Source: Oscillospiraceae bacterium (GTDB lineage Bacteria > Bacillota > Clostridia > Oscillospirales > Oscillospiraceae). Taken from it: a stretch of 64,000 nucleotides of DNA. Below are positions 32,426-40,091 of the stretch, one piece after another. Each line of letters begins with the position of its first letter. Within the stretch, counting starts at the first letter, position 1. The notes beneath the pieces were generated by a model. The model saw only the letters and a list, made by a program, of their open reading frames with translations. It searched no databases and was not told where the DNA came from. A program made the position numbers and the translations under genes. The stretch is from positions 1 to 64,000 of the forward strand of contig SVLJ01000009.1 in assembly GCA_015067995.1 (NCBI GenBank), written 5' to 3'.

Positions 32426-34336
32426 ATGAAAGACGGTTTTATTTCTGTTGCCTGCGGTACGCCGGAGCTGAAGCTGGCGGACTGTCACTATAACGCGGAG
32501 CAGACCTTTGCCATGATGCGTATGGCTTCTCAGGCCGGTGTCCGGCTGCTGGTTTTACCGGAGCTGGGACTCACCGGCGCTACCTGCGGAGATCTGTTCT
32601 ATCAGGACACCCTGCTGCGGGGTGCAGAGCAGGCTCTGGCCACGGTGCTGGAGGCCACCCGCAATCTGGAACTGATGGCGGCAGTGGGTTTGCCGCTGCG
32701 GCTAAACGGCAAACTGTATAACTGCGCGGCCATTATCCAGCAAGGACAGATTCTGGGCGTGGTGCCCAAGACACATCTCCCCAATGCCGGAGACGCCTAT
32801 GAGAAGCGCTGGTTTGCTCCCGCGCCGGCAGAGAACAGCACCATCACCCTGTTTGGGAAAACGGTTCCCTTCGGTAACCGGCTGGTGTTCCGCTGCAGCG
32901 AACTGCCGGAACTGACGGTAGGCTTTGAACTGGGACAGGATCTTGCTGCACCCGTGTCGCCTTCTGTCACACTGGCTGCCGGCGGCGCTGTCATTATCGG
33001 CAATTTGTCTGCTGGCAGCGACATTGTGGGCCGTGACAGTTATCGCCGCCGTCTGGTATCCATGCAGTCGGCGAAGCTTATGTGCGGCTATGTCTGCTCC
33101 AATTCCGGTGCGGGAGAGTCCACCTCCGACGCCGTTTACGGTGCGCACCAGCTGATCGCGGAGAACGGTCATCTCCTGCAGGAGAGCCGGTTTGAGACAG
33201 GCCTCCGCATTTCGGAGATCGACGTGCAGAAGCTGACCTATGAGCGCCGCCGTACCCAGCTGTTTGCAGAAGCGGTCGCCGTGCAGGAGATCCCCTTCTC
33301 CCTGACAGTGCGTAAAACCAAGCTGACCCGTTATATCAACCCCATGCCCTTCGTGCCGGAGGGCAAGGAGCATCGTGACGCCCGCTGCCGGGAGATTTTG
33401 CTCATTGCTTCTCTGGGCTTGAAGCAGCGACTGGAGCATACCCACGCCAAAACGGCGGTGGTGGGTCTTTCCGGCGGACTGGACTCTACACTGGCCATCC
33501 TCATTACCGCTCTGGCCATGAAGCTGCTGGATCGTCCCATGACGGATATTGTGGCGGTCACCATGCCCTGCTTCGGCACTACCGATCGCACCCGCAACAA
33601 TGCGGTGATTCTGGCAGAGCGGCTGGGCACTACCTTGAAGACGGTGGATATCTCCAACAGTGTCCGCAGCCACTTCAAGGACATCGGACACGACATGGAG
33701 GATCACTCCGTTACCTTTGAGAACGGACAGGCCCGTGAGCGCACACAGGTGCTGATGGACATTGCCAACAAGACCGGCGGTCTGGTCATCGGCACCGGCG
33801 ATCTTTCCGAGCTGGCTCTGGGCTGGTGTACCTACAACGGTGACCATATGAGCATGTATGCCGTCAACGCCTCCATTCCCAAGACGCTGGTGCGTCATCT
33901 GGTGGCGCATCTGGCCCGGGACAATGCCCGGAAGGATGAGGAACTGAAGGATGTCCTGGAGGATATCCTGGATACGCCGGTCTCTCCTGAGCTGCTGCCG
34001 GCAGTACAGGGACAGATTGCCCAGAAGACCGAGGATCTGGTTGGCCCCTATGAGCTCCATGACTTCTTTATGTATCAGATCCTGCGCTGGGGCAGCAGTC
34101 CTGCCAAGGTGTTCCGTCTGGCGGAGTATGCGCTGGGCGGCCAGTACAGCCGTGAGGTGATCCTCAAGTGGCTGAAGACCTTCTACCGCCGTTTCTTCAC
34201 CCAGCAGTTCAAACGCAGCTGTCTGCCGGACGGCCCTAAGGTGGGCAGTGTGGCTGTGTCCCCCCGTGGTGACTGGAGAATGCCCTCCGACGCCCATGCC
34301 GCCCTGTGGCAGATGGAAGCGGAGATGCTGGAGTAA
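32426..34336 (+). CDS. nadE: Glutamine-dependent NAD+ synthetase
   Basis: 636 residues from ATG 32426 (AAGGAGG upstream). N-terminal nitrilase-like glutaminase: VLPELGLTG (Glu), PKTHLPN (Lys) and the Cys region MCGYVCSNSGAGES; C-terminal synthetase domain with the PP-loop LSGGLDST, TTDRTRNNA, GTGDLSELALGW and DFFMYQILRWG. Converts nicotinic acid adenine dinucleotide to NAD+ with Gln-derived ammonia and ATP, last step of NAD synthesis. Two-domain type without ammonia dependence. Confidence 0.95.
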   Translation: MKDGFISVACGTPELKLADCHYNAEQTFAMMRMASQAGVRLLVLPELGLTGATCGDLFYQDTLLRGAEQALATVLEATRNLELMAAVGLPLRLNGKLYNCAAIIQQGQILGVVPKTHLPNAGDAYEKRWFAPAPAENSTITLFGKTVPFGNRLVFRCSELPELTVGFELGQDLAAPVSPSVTLAAGGAVIIGNLSAGSDIVGRDSYRRRLVSMQSAKLMCGYVCSNSGAGESTSDAVYGAHQLIAENGHLLQESRFETGLRISEIDVQKLTYERRRTQLFAEAVAVQEIPFSLTVRKTKLTRYINPMPFVPEGKEHRDARCREILLIASLGLKQRLEHTHAKTAVVGLSGGLDSTLAILITALAMKLLDRPMTDIVAVTMPCFGTTDRTRNNAVILAERLGTTLKTVDISNSVRSHFKDIGHDMEDHSVTFENGQARERTQVLMDIANKTGGLVIGTGDLSELALGWCTYNGDHMSMYAVNASIPKTLVRHLVAHLARDNARKDEELKDVLEDILDTPVSPELLPAVQGQIAQKTEDLVGPYELHDFFMYQILRWGSSPAKVFRLAEYALGGQYSREVILKWLKTFYRRFFTQQFKRSCLPDGPKVGSVAVSPRGDWRMPSDAHAALWQMEAEMLE

Positions 34337-34337
34337 C

Positions 34338-34472
34338 ATGTCGGATACACAGAAAACGCCCATTCGCTTCGACGAAAACGGCGAGCTGTCTCCGCAGGAT
34401 CGTGACAGGCTGCTCAGCCGACTGGACGGAGGAATGGGACGAGGAGCCCGCAGAAGCGTGGGATCCGGATGA
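34338..34472 (+). CDS. Small acidic protein, apparently frameshifted
   Basis: Starts one base after the nadE stop (ATG 34338) and reads MSDTQKTPIRFDENGELSPQ, DRDRLLSRL and then a basic tail ending at 34472. In the +1 frame the 3' part reads DWTEEWDEEPAEAWDPDDF and stops at 34479, just before the terminator. The combination of the first frame's N-terminus with the second frame's acidic C-terminus looks like the natural protein of about 46 residues. A one-base change near 34410-34430 (mutation, assembly error or programmed shift) would explain it. Function unknown. Confidence 0.45.
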   Translation: MSDTQKTPIRFDENGELSPQDRDRLLSRLDGGMGRGARRSVGSG

Positions 34473-34488
34473 CTTCTGACAAAAATAT

Positions 34489-34520
34489 CCCCGCCGCAGA
34501 ATGTGCATTCTGCGGCGGGG
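34489..34520. terminator. Strong terminator after nadE
   Basis: 15-bp perfect stem CCCCGCCGCAGAATG / CATTCTGCGGCGGGG, followed by a T-rich run. Separates convergent nadE and the NlpC/P60-like gene. Confidence 0.88.
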
Positions 34521-34535
34521 ATACTGTTTTTTCTC

Positions 34536-36050
34536 TCAATCCTGCAGGCTCAGGGATGGACGCAGGATGGCATAGGCATACCGCCCCGGCAGACTGTCCA
34601 GATACGTAGTTGCTTCCGCTCCGGTGAGGAGTGCGGGAGGCTGACCGGGCGCGAAGCTGCCCAGGAAACCTTCGACGGTATACATGGCCTCGTAAATGTG
34701 GTGATTGGTATAGTCGTCGCTGACCAGCAGGATGTCACCGGGCTGCAGGTCCTCCATCCGCAGCTGGGTGGTGCGCAGGAAGGGATCGCAGCCAACATCC
34801 GGCGTTACAACGCCGGTGCCGCCGAAATAGGAATATACCGCCAGGTCCTTTGCGGGGTTCTGTACTCTTCGTACAAAGACCTCGCCCTGCAGGGAGTCGT
34901 ACCGGTGGAACAGATCCCGCAGCAGCAGGCGGCGCTCCGGCAGTGTGATGCCGATGGCCTGATACGCCGCGTTGACGGCGGCTTCTGTGGAGCGGTCCTG
35001 CGCGGTGGACTTCATGGCGGCCAGCAGCGCCTGCGTCTGGACGGCGGAGAGGTTTCTGCCCACCAGAACCCGGGGCGCATAGACATGCAGGCCGTTTGCG
35101 GCGATGACCGGCGGCGAGATCCACAGCTGCTCCGCCTGTTCCAGACGTACCGGGAAGGAGAGAACAGCGGTCTCGCCGGGAGCCAGCGACCGCGCGGCAG
35201 AGGCTTTTGCCAGCAGCCTACAACCGGCAGGTGCTGCAAAGGAAATCTCCACCTTGGCAGCGGTATCTCTGTCGTTGCGTACAGTAAGGGTATATTCCAC
35301 GATGTCGCCCGGCTGGGCGGTCTGGCCGCCGGAATGACTGGCGGTGACGGCAAACCACAGATCCTTGGCGCTGCCCATGCGGGCCATGGCGTCAGGAGTT
35401 GGCTCACCCACCCGGTTCAGGGGACGCAGGACGGCCAGGGTCTTGAAGGCTCGTTTGAAGAGATAATTGCGTCCGGCCACCTTGTCCTCAGTCTCTTCGA
35501 ACCACCAGCGGACGTCCTCTTTGTGCATGCCGCCCTTTTCACTGACCAGATCCCGGCGGTTTTGGTAGTCATAGCTGCCGGGAGTACCGGCTTGAGAGGA
35601 ATTATAGTAGGTGTGTTCATCCACATACAGCATAATGTGGCCGTTGGTGGCCTTGGACCAGACAACGGCATCACCGGGTTCCAGCAGTGCCTTGACCTCG
35701 GCTTTCATGGCCTCGATTTCCGCGTCTGTTTCCTCACCGGTGAAGTTATGACGGAACACGCAGTCCTGTACCAGATCCCGGATGTTCCATGTGACATCTG
35801 CCTCCAGCCGGTAGCCGAAAGCATTGTAATAGGCGGCGCAGATGAAGGTGGCACAGTCCAGATACAGCCGCTGCTGTGGGGTGGCTGCTTCCGGCGGCAG
35901 GGTGTAGCGCCGCCGTGTGGTGATCTGCAGGGAACGATCCATGCTCAGCTGGTCGTACTGCAGAGGCTGGCCTCGGTTCATAAACGCTCTGGCGGTGGTC
36001 AGCAGCACCGCCTGCTTTTCTTCTTTGGTCATTGCAATGTCATTCCTCAT
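34536..36050 (-). CDS. Two-domain NlpC/P60-like protein with CARDB/DUF11-like middle
   Basis: 504 residues, no signal peptide. N-terminal NlpC/P60-type region: C66 in YLDCATFICAAYYNAFGY and H138 in PGDAVVWSKATNGHIMLYVD. Middle (about 225-325) resembles a beta-sandwich DUF11/CARDB module (PGDIVEYTLTVRNDRDTA, APGETAVLSFPV). The C-terminal part has a second PGDILLVSDDYTNHHIYE block that looks like a degenerate repeat of the peptidase domain. The start at 36050 abuts the upstream stop; ATG 36032 has GAGG 11 bp upstream and may be the true start. Forms a pair with the AP-superfamily gene. Confidence 0.65.
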   Translation of the reverse strand: MRNDIAMTKEEKQAVLLTTARAFMNRGQPLQYDQLSMDRSLQITTRRRYTLPPEAATPQQRLYLDCATFICAAYYNAFGYRLEADVTWNIRDLVQDCVFRHNFTGEETDAEIEAMKAEVKALLEPGDAVVWSKATNGHIMLYVDEHTYYNSSQAGTPGSYDYQNRRDLVSEKGGMHKEDVRWWFEETEDKVAGRNYLFKRAFKTLAVLRPLNRVGEPTPDAMARMGSAKDLWFAVTASHSGGQTAQPGDIVEYTLTVRNDRDTAAKVEISFAAPAGCRLLAKASAARSLAPGETAVLSFPVRLEQAEQLWISPPVIAANGLHVYAPRVLVGRNLSAVQTQALLAAMKSTAQDRSTEAAVNAAYQAIGITLPERRLLLRDLFHRYDSLQGEVFVRRVQNPAKDLAVYSYFGGTGVVTPDVGCDPFLRTTQLRMEDLQPGDILLVSDDYTNHHIYEAMYTVEGFLGSFAPGQPPALLTGAEATTYLDSLPGRYAYAILRPSLSLQD

Positions 36051-36893
36051 TTATATGGTGCCGAAGAAGTGCATGATGTTCATGTCTTCGATCATCTTGC
36101 TGCCGTGGAGCCCCACGAAGCCGGAGAGGTCGACCGTATCGACTTTCACCTCTTCTGCATCGGCACTGTTGGTAGAATGCTGGCCGTGGTCGGGAGAGTA
36201 GGTCATCAGGATGCGGTGCTGACCGCGGAACTGTTCCAGTGCTTCTGCCAGCAGATGGAAGCCTTCGGCCTCCAGTGCCAGCGCGTTGAGAGCCTGCTTG
36301 GATTCCGGGCCAAAATGATGGGAGGCATCGTCATAATCAAAGGTATGGATGCTGATCACGTCATATTTGTCGGAGGCGATGAGCTCCAGAGCCTTTTCCT
36401 GGATTTCTGCTGCGCAGCTGGCTTTGAAATAGTCCATGTCCCGTCCGGCGAAAATGTGCTCAAAGGTGGAGTCGTTTGTGGCCAGAATACAGGGGCGCTT
36501 TCCGGCCTTCAACAGCTCGTCAAACAGGGTGGAGCAAGTCAGCCTTGGTCTGGTATAGGTGTGGATGCCGTGGCCGTTCGGATCCATGCCGGTATACATG
36601 GAGGCGTGGGCCACAGGGGTGAAGGATGCGACGGTGCTGCAGAAAGGCAGGGTCAAAGAGGTGTGCTTACAGACCGGGGCAAACAGATACGGGTACTTCT
36701 GCCAGATGTAGAGCCCCACCGCGTCGGCGTGGTACAACACGACCCGGTCTGCTGTTCCGCCGAGTCGTTCCTTCAGAATGCTGCTGGCCCAGCTGATGGG
36801 CGGCGCATAGGGCTCCGGCAGGGTAAGACCCATGCAGTCCGCCACGGTGGCGGCAAAATGTTTCAGGGGATAATGGTTGTAGTGATCGGCCAT
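36051..36893 (-). CDS. Alkaline-phosphatase-superfamily hydrolase
   Basis: 280 residues. The nucleophile region resembles the nucleotide pyrophosphatase/phosphodiesterase clan: SFTPVAHASMYTGMDPNGHG; metal ligands are suggested by FDYDDASHHFGP and by SPDHGQHS. Cytoplasmic (no signal). Its stop codon directly abuts the start of the NlpC/P60-like gene, so they are co-translated. Substrate unknown: phosphodiester, phosphonate or sulfate esters are all possible in this clan. Confidence 0.75.
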   Translation of the reverse strand: MADHYNHYPLKHFAATVADCMGLTLPEPYAPPISWASSILKERLGGTADRVVLYHADAVGLYIWQKYPYLFAPVCKHTSLTLPFCSTVASFTPVAHASMYTGMDPNGHGIHTYTRPRLTCSTLFDELLKAGKRPCILATNDSTFEHIFAGRDMDYFKASCAAEIQEKALELIASDKYDVISIHTFDYDDASHHFGPESKQALNALALEAEGFHLLAEALEQFRGQHRILMTYSPDHGQHSTNSADAEEVKVDTVDLSGFVGLHGSKMIEDMNIMHFFGTI

Positions 36894-36965
36894 GGTGAGA
36901 CCTCCTCAGTGTGGTTTTTCTCATTATAGGACGTGCCTCTGCGATAAGTCAATTTCCGTTTTACA

Positions 36966-37000
36966 GAAAAATGTGTCCGGAGCCGCAGGCCCCGGACACA
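36966..37000 (-). terminator. Terminator of the D-aminoacylase gene
   Basis: Stem TGTGTCCGG / CCGGACACA plus inner GCC/GGC, followed on the minus strand by ATTTTTC. Confidence 0.75.
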
Positions 37001-37019
37001 GCAGTGTTGTATGGTTGGC

Positions 37020-38588
37020 TCAGTGCTCCATCAGCAGCACACGGCCCAGCTTTTTGCCGTTGCAGACGGCGTCCTCCACCACGACCTCGCCTGCCACGAT
37101 GACGTAGTTCAGACCCTCGGCCCGCTGGTTGCAGTTGGTGAATTCGGAGCGGTCGATGATCTTGTCCGCGTCGAAGATGCACAGGTCGGCGTCCATGCCC
37201 TCCCAGATGAGACCCTTGGTCTTCAGACCGTACACGCTGGCAGGCATGGAGGTCATCTTGCGGATCATCTCCGGCAGGGAGGTGACGCTCTTTTCCCGGA
37301 CAAAGTGACCCAGCACACGGGGGAAGGAACCCTTCAGACGGGGATGGAACACGGTGCTGCCCTTGGCAACGCTGGCGTCGGTGCAGGCCATGGTTCTGGG
37401 CCATGCCAGCACGGTGGCCACGTCATCCTCGCAGATGGTGTGATAGCAGGCGTTGCAGTTCTTGTTGCCGCAGGCGGCGATCATGTCGTAGATGGCGTCA
37501 TAAGCGTCGGTGCCGTGGAGCTTGGCGATCTCCGGCATAAAGAGACCCTTGTACTGGGGATAGGCATCGCAGGCCACCACCTGCGTCCAGGAAAGATCAT
37601 CGCCCCAGCGCTCGCGGCCCCATGCCTTCAGCTTCTTGCGCTCCTCCGGATCGGCCAGCAACTGCACGATGCCCGCGTCACCGCCCGCGTGCAGCTCCGT
37701 GGGAATGAAGGTAGCGCCCATGGAGGTGTGGGTGGCGGTGTAGGGATAGGTGTCGCACCAGATCTCCAGACCCTCTGCGTTGGCTGCTTCCAGCATCCGC
37801 AGGGTGTTGTGTACCTTGCCCCAGTTCTCCTTGCCGCCGGCGGCCTTGTGGTGGGAGAGAACACCCCGTGCGCCGGATTCCCGGATGACCTGGATGAACT
37901 CCGCGGTGGCGGCGGTCAGAGTACCGCCCTCGCCGCGGATATGTGCCGCCACGATGGCGTAATACTCCTGTGCCACCTTGGCGATCTCGATGAGCTCGTC
38001 GGTTGCGGCGTAGCAGCTGGGGGGATAGATCAGACCGAAGGAGACGCCCAGAGCGCCGTGCTCCAGAGCTTCCCGCAGCAGAGCCTTCATCTGCTCCAGC
38101 TCGTCGGCGGAGGGAGCGCGGTTTTCCATGCCCATGACGGCTTTGCGCAGATTGCCGTGTCCCACCAGAATGGCCTGGCTTTCACCCATAGGACGATCCT
38201 TGATGGCGTCCAGGAAGGTGCCGAAGGTGCGCAGCACATCACCGGCCTTGCCGATGCCGCCCACGATCTTGTCCTTCTCTTCCTGTGTGGCGTCGCGGCT
38301 GATGGGAGCGGGGGAGCCGCCGCACTGGCCGGAGATGGAGGTGGTGATGCCCTGCTCCAGCTTCTCGATCATCTCGGGATGGCTGAGAATGGCATTGTCG
38401 GAATGGCTGTGAGAGTCGATGAAGCCGGGGGTCACGGTGAGACCGGTGGCATCAATGGTTTTCTTTGCGCCGGTAAGCCCCTTTCCGATGCGGACGATCT
38501 TGCCTTCGGTGATGCCCACATCACCGAAGAAGGAAGGGCTTCCGGTGCCGTTGATGATGGTTCCGTTTTTGATCAGCAAATCAAACAT
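37020..38588 (-). CDS. N-acyl-D-amino-acid deacylase family amidohydrolase
   Basis: 522 residues from ATG 38588 (AGGAGGAACTGCAAT upstream). Amidohydrolase barrel with metal motif PGFIDSHSHSD (H60, H62), SGQCGGSPAP with the bridging Cys typical of D-aminoacylases, HIRGEGG, and SHHKAAGGKENWGK. Hydrolyses N-acyl-D-amino acids or D-dipeptide-like amides to free D-amino acids. Lies between the two duplicated LysR/SBP units and carries a LysR B-like motif upstream, which suggests joint control with peptide uptake (inference). Confidence 0.88.
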   Translation of the reverse strand: MFDLLIKNGTIINGTGSPSFFGDVGITEGKIVRIGKGLTGAKKTIDATGLTVTPGFIDSHSHSDNAILSHPEMIEKLEQGITTSISGQCGGSPAPISRDATQEEKDKIVGGIGKAGDVLRTFGTFLDAIKDRPMGESQAILVGHGNLRKAVMGMENRAPSADELEQMKALLREALEHGALGVSFGLIYPPSCYAATDELIEIAKVAQEYYAIVAAHIRGEGGTLTAATAEFIQVIRESGARGVLSHHKAAGGKENWGKVHNTLRMLEAANAEGLEIWCDTYPYTATHTSMGATFIPTELHAGGDAGIVQLLADPEERKKLKAWGRERWGDDLSWTQVVACDAYPQYKGLFMPEIAKLHGTDAYDAIYDMIAACGNKNCNACYHTICEDDVATVLAWPRTMACTDASVAKGSTVFHPRLKGSFPRVLGHFVREKSVTSLPEMIRKMTSMPASVYGLKTKGLIWEGMDADLCIFDADKIIDRSEFTNCNQRAEGLNYVIVAGEVVVEDAVCNGKKLGRVLLMEH

Positions 38589-38676
38589 ATTGCAGTTCCT
38601 CCTGTCGGGTGCAGTAGATTCTTCTCCCTCGATGGGGTGAGATCGGCGGACTGATTTTCGTGCCCGCTTTATGAAA

Positions 38677-38693
38677 CGATATCGCCGATATCG
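38677..38693. promoter_or_regulatory. Doubled palindrome in the D-aminoacylase leader
   Basis: CGATATCG-C-CGATATCG, 17 bp, about 90 bp upstream of the start codon and just downstream of the -10 box: two copies of an 8-bp palindrome. Operator candidate. Confidence 0.4.
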
Positions 38694-38722
38694 ATTTCGG
38701 CAGGTGAAAACTCGTATTCCAT

Positions 38723-38750
38723 ATTTTAACACAGCTTTCACACTTTGCAA
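38723..38750 (-). promoter_or_regulatory. Promoter of the D-aminoacylase gene
   Basis: Minus strand TTGCAA (38745-38750), 16-bp spacer, TAAAAT (38723-38728). Confidence 0.5.
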
Positions 38751-38783
38751 CCACAGATTGCAAAATGATGAGCTGCAAATATT

Positions 38784-38794
38784 AGCCTATAACC
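38784..38794 (-). promoter_or_regulatory. Putative LysR B site upstream of the D-aminoacylase gene
   Basis: Minus strand GGTTATAGGCT, the same 11-mer found at 39859-39869. It lies about 35 bp upstream of the D-aminoacylase -35 box, and is part of a larger inverted repeat TATAAC-N6-GTTATA. Confidence 0.4.
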
Positions 38795-38891
38795 TATGCG
38801 TTATAAGCAAATCCGGAAATCCGTCTATTTGAAATGGCCGTTTTGCCTTTTGCCCCGGTGATTTATATGCTATATTTTGGGAAAGCGCAGT

Positions 38892-39824
38892 TCACAGAGT
38901 GTCCGGCAGCAGCGGCGTGAGATACGGCCGCTCATCCAGATACTCCCGGCAGCAGCTGAGAAACGCATCCAGCACGTCCCGGCGTGTATAGCTCTTGGAC
39001 ACCATGATGCTGATCAGGCGCTGGGGCGGCGCGGGAGAGATCTGGCGGGTGGTCAGCCTTCCCGGATTCTGCGCCATCAGGAACTCGGCGATGGTGGCAT
39101 GGGTCAGGAACCAGCAGCGCCGGTCGTCAAACTGGTCTGCAACCTTCATAAGCTTCCAGACAGCGGGATAGCGGGATGCTATGTTGTCCGGGAAATGTTC
39201 CTGATACCATTTTGCGGTGACTTCATCCACAATGGATTGCCGCAGCTCAAAGGAGAGATCCAAGTCTCCCGGTGTCACAACCCTGTTCGGCAGGGGGGTG
39301 TCGACGGGGCAGAGGATCCGGGGCGGATCCCAGAAAAAAGGGGCATGAGAAAACCATGCTGTGGATACCGGATGATCGTATCTTGTGAGACGGATCGCAA
39401 TGTCGTACGGCTGGGGTGTATTGGTGATCACGCTGGTTCCTGCCGGGAGGACGCACAGCTGCAGGTCGATGTCGGGCGTCGCCTGCTGCAGCTTTTCGAT
39501 AATGGGCATCAGCAGATACTGGTTGATGGACAGTACCGTGGCGATCCGTAAGGTCTTGCGGCTGCAGGAATCCTTGAAGGCCTGCAGGGAATTTTCCGCT
39601 GAGAGCCATTCCCTGGCCACGGGGATAAAGCGCTCACCCTCCGGTGTCAGCAGGATGCTGTGGTGCCCCTTTTGGCGCTGCACCAGCTGGATCCCCACCT
39701 CTTCCTCCAGCCGGTTCAGATGGGCGGAAACCGCCGGCTGGGAAATATACAGCGACCGTGCCGCGGCGGAAATGCTTTGATGCTCCGCGATGGTGAGAAA
39801 GATCTTGGCGCTGAGACTGTTCAT
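38892..39824 (-). CDS. LysR family regulator (copy B)
   Basis: 310 residues from ATG 39824 (GGGAGGTACAGGT upstream). HTH IFLTIAEHQSISAAARSLYI, SQPAVSAHLNRLEEEVG; effector domain with PPRILCPVDTPLPNRV and C-terminal CCREYLDERPYL, matching LysR copy A throughout. Divergent from orphan SBP gene B, with the 99-bp element between them, and upstream of the D-aminoacylase gene in the same orientation. Confidence 0.9.
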   Translation of the reverse strand: MNSLSAKIFLTIAEHQSISAAARSLYISQPAVSAHLNRLEEEVGIQLVQRQKGHHSILLTPEGERFIPVAREWLSAENSLQAFKDSCSRKTLRIATVLSINQYLLMPIIEKLQQATPDIDLQLCVLPAGTSVITNTPQPYDIAIRLTRYDHPVSTAWFSHAPFFWDPPRILCPVDTPLPNRVVTPGDLDLSFELRQSIVDEVTAKWYQEHFPDNIASRYPAVWKLMKVADQFDDRRCWFLTHATIAEFLMAQNPGRLTTRQISPAPPQRLISIMVSKSYTRRDVLDAFLSCCREYLDERPYLTPLLPDTL

Positions 39825-39858
39825 ACCTGTACCTCCCGGTGCGCACATAAAACCAAAC

Positions 39859-39869
39859 GGTTATAGGCT
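39859..39869 (+). promoter_or_regulatory. Putative LysR B site between LysR B and SBP B
   Basis: GGTTATAGGCT, followed by GATTATAG; located just downstream of the LysR B -10 box (autoregulation position). Shared with 38784-38794. Confidence 0.4.
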
Positions 39870-39870
39870 G

Positions 39871-39899
39871 ATTATAGAAACCCCTTCCGGGAATGTCAA
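39871..39899 (-). promoter_or_regulatory. Promoter of LysR gene B
   Basis: Minus strand TTGACA (39894-39899), 17-bp spacer, TATAAT (39871-39876): perfect consensus. Confidence 0.8.
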
Positions 39900-39931
39900 G
39901 GCGCAATATGCACTCGACGAAGGGCAGACAA

Positions 39932-40030
39932 GTGGATCACGGCGGCAGAGACGGGCCTCCTGATAATGATGGTTTTGGGTTCCCATCCGTGTCATGTGCT
40001 CTTTTCATGCCGTTTCTGCCGCCGTTTCCA
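39932..40030. promoter_or_regulatory. Conserved 99-bp structured leader element (copy B)
   Basis: Second copy of the element at 25522-25620, here upstream of SBP gene B. The 15-bp outer stem and inner hairpin are unchanged; the 5 differences fall outside the outer stem. It ends 61 nt before the SBP ATG. Between element and ribosome site the two loci differ, but each has a short hairpin (GTCAT/ATGAC here, CACGTTC/GGAACGTG in copy A). Confidence 0.7.
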
Positions 40031-40091
40031 ATAAGTCATCTCCTCGCGCATGACGGGGTGTATGATAGATAAAAAAATAGGAGGATACCAC

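Noticed and set aside
34503..36929. 808-codon plus-strand open frame opposite the NlpC/P60-like and AP-superfamily genes
   Set aside because: The minus-strand frames carry catalytic motifs, starts with proper context and abutting stop/start; the plus-strand frame runs through the strong terminator at 34489-34520 and has no recognisable domain.
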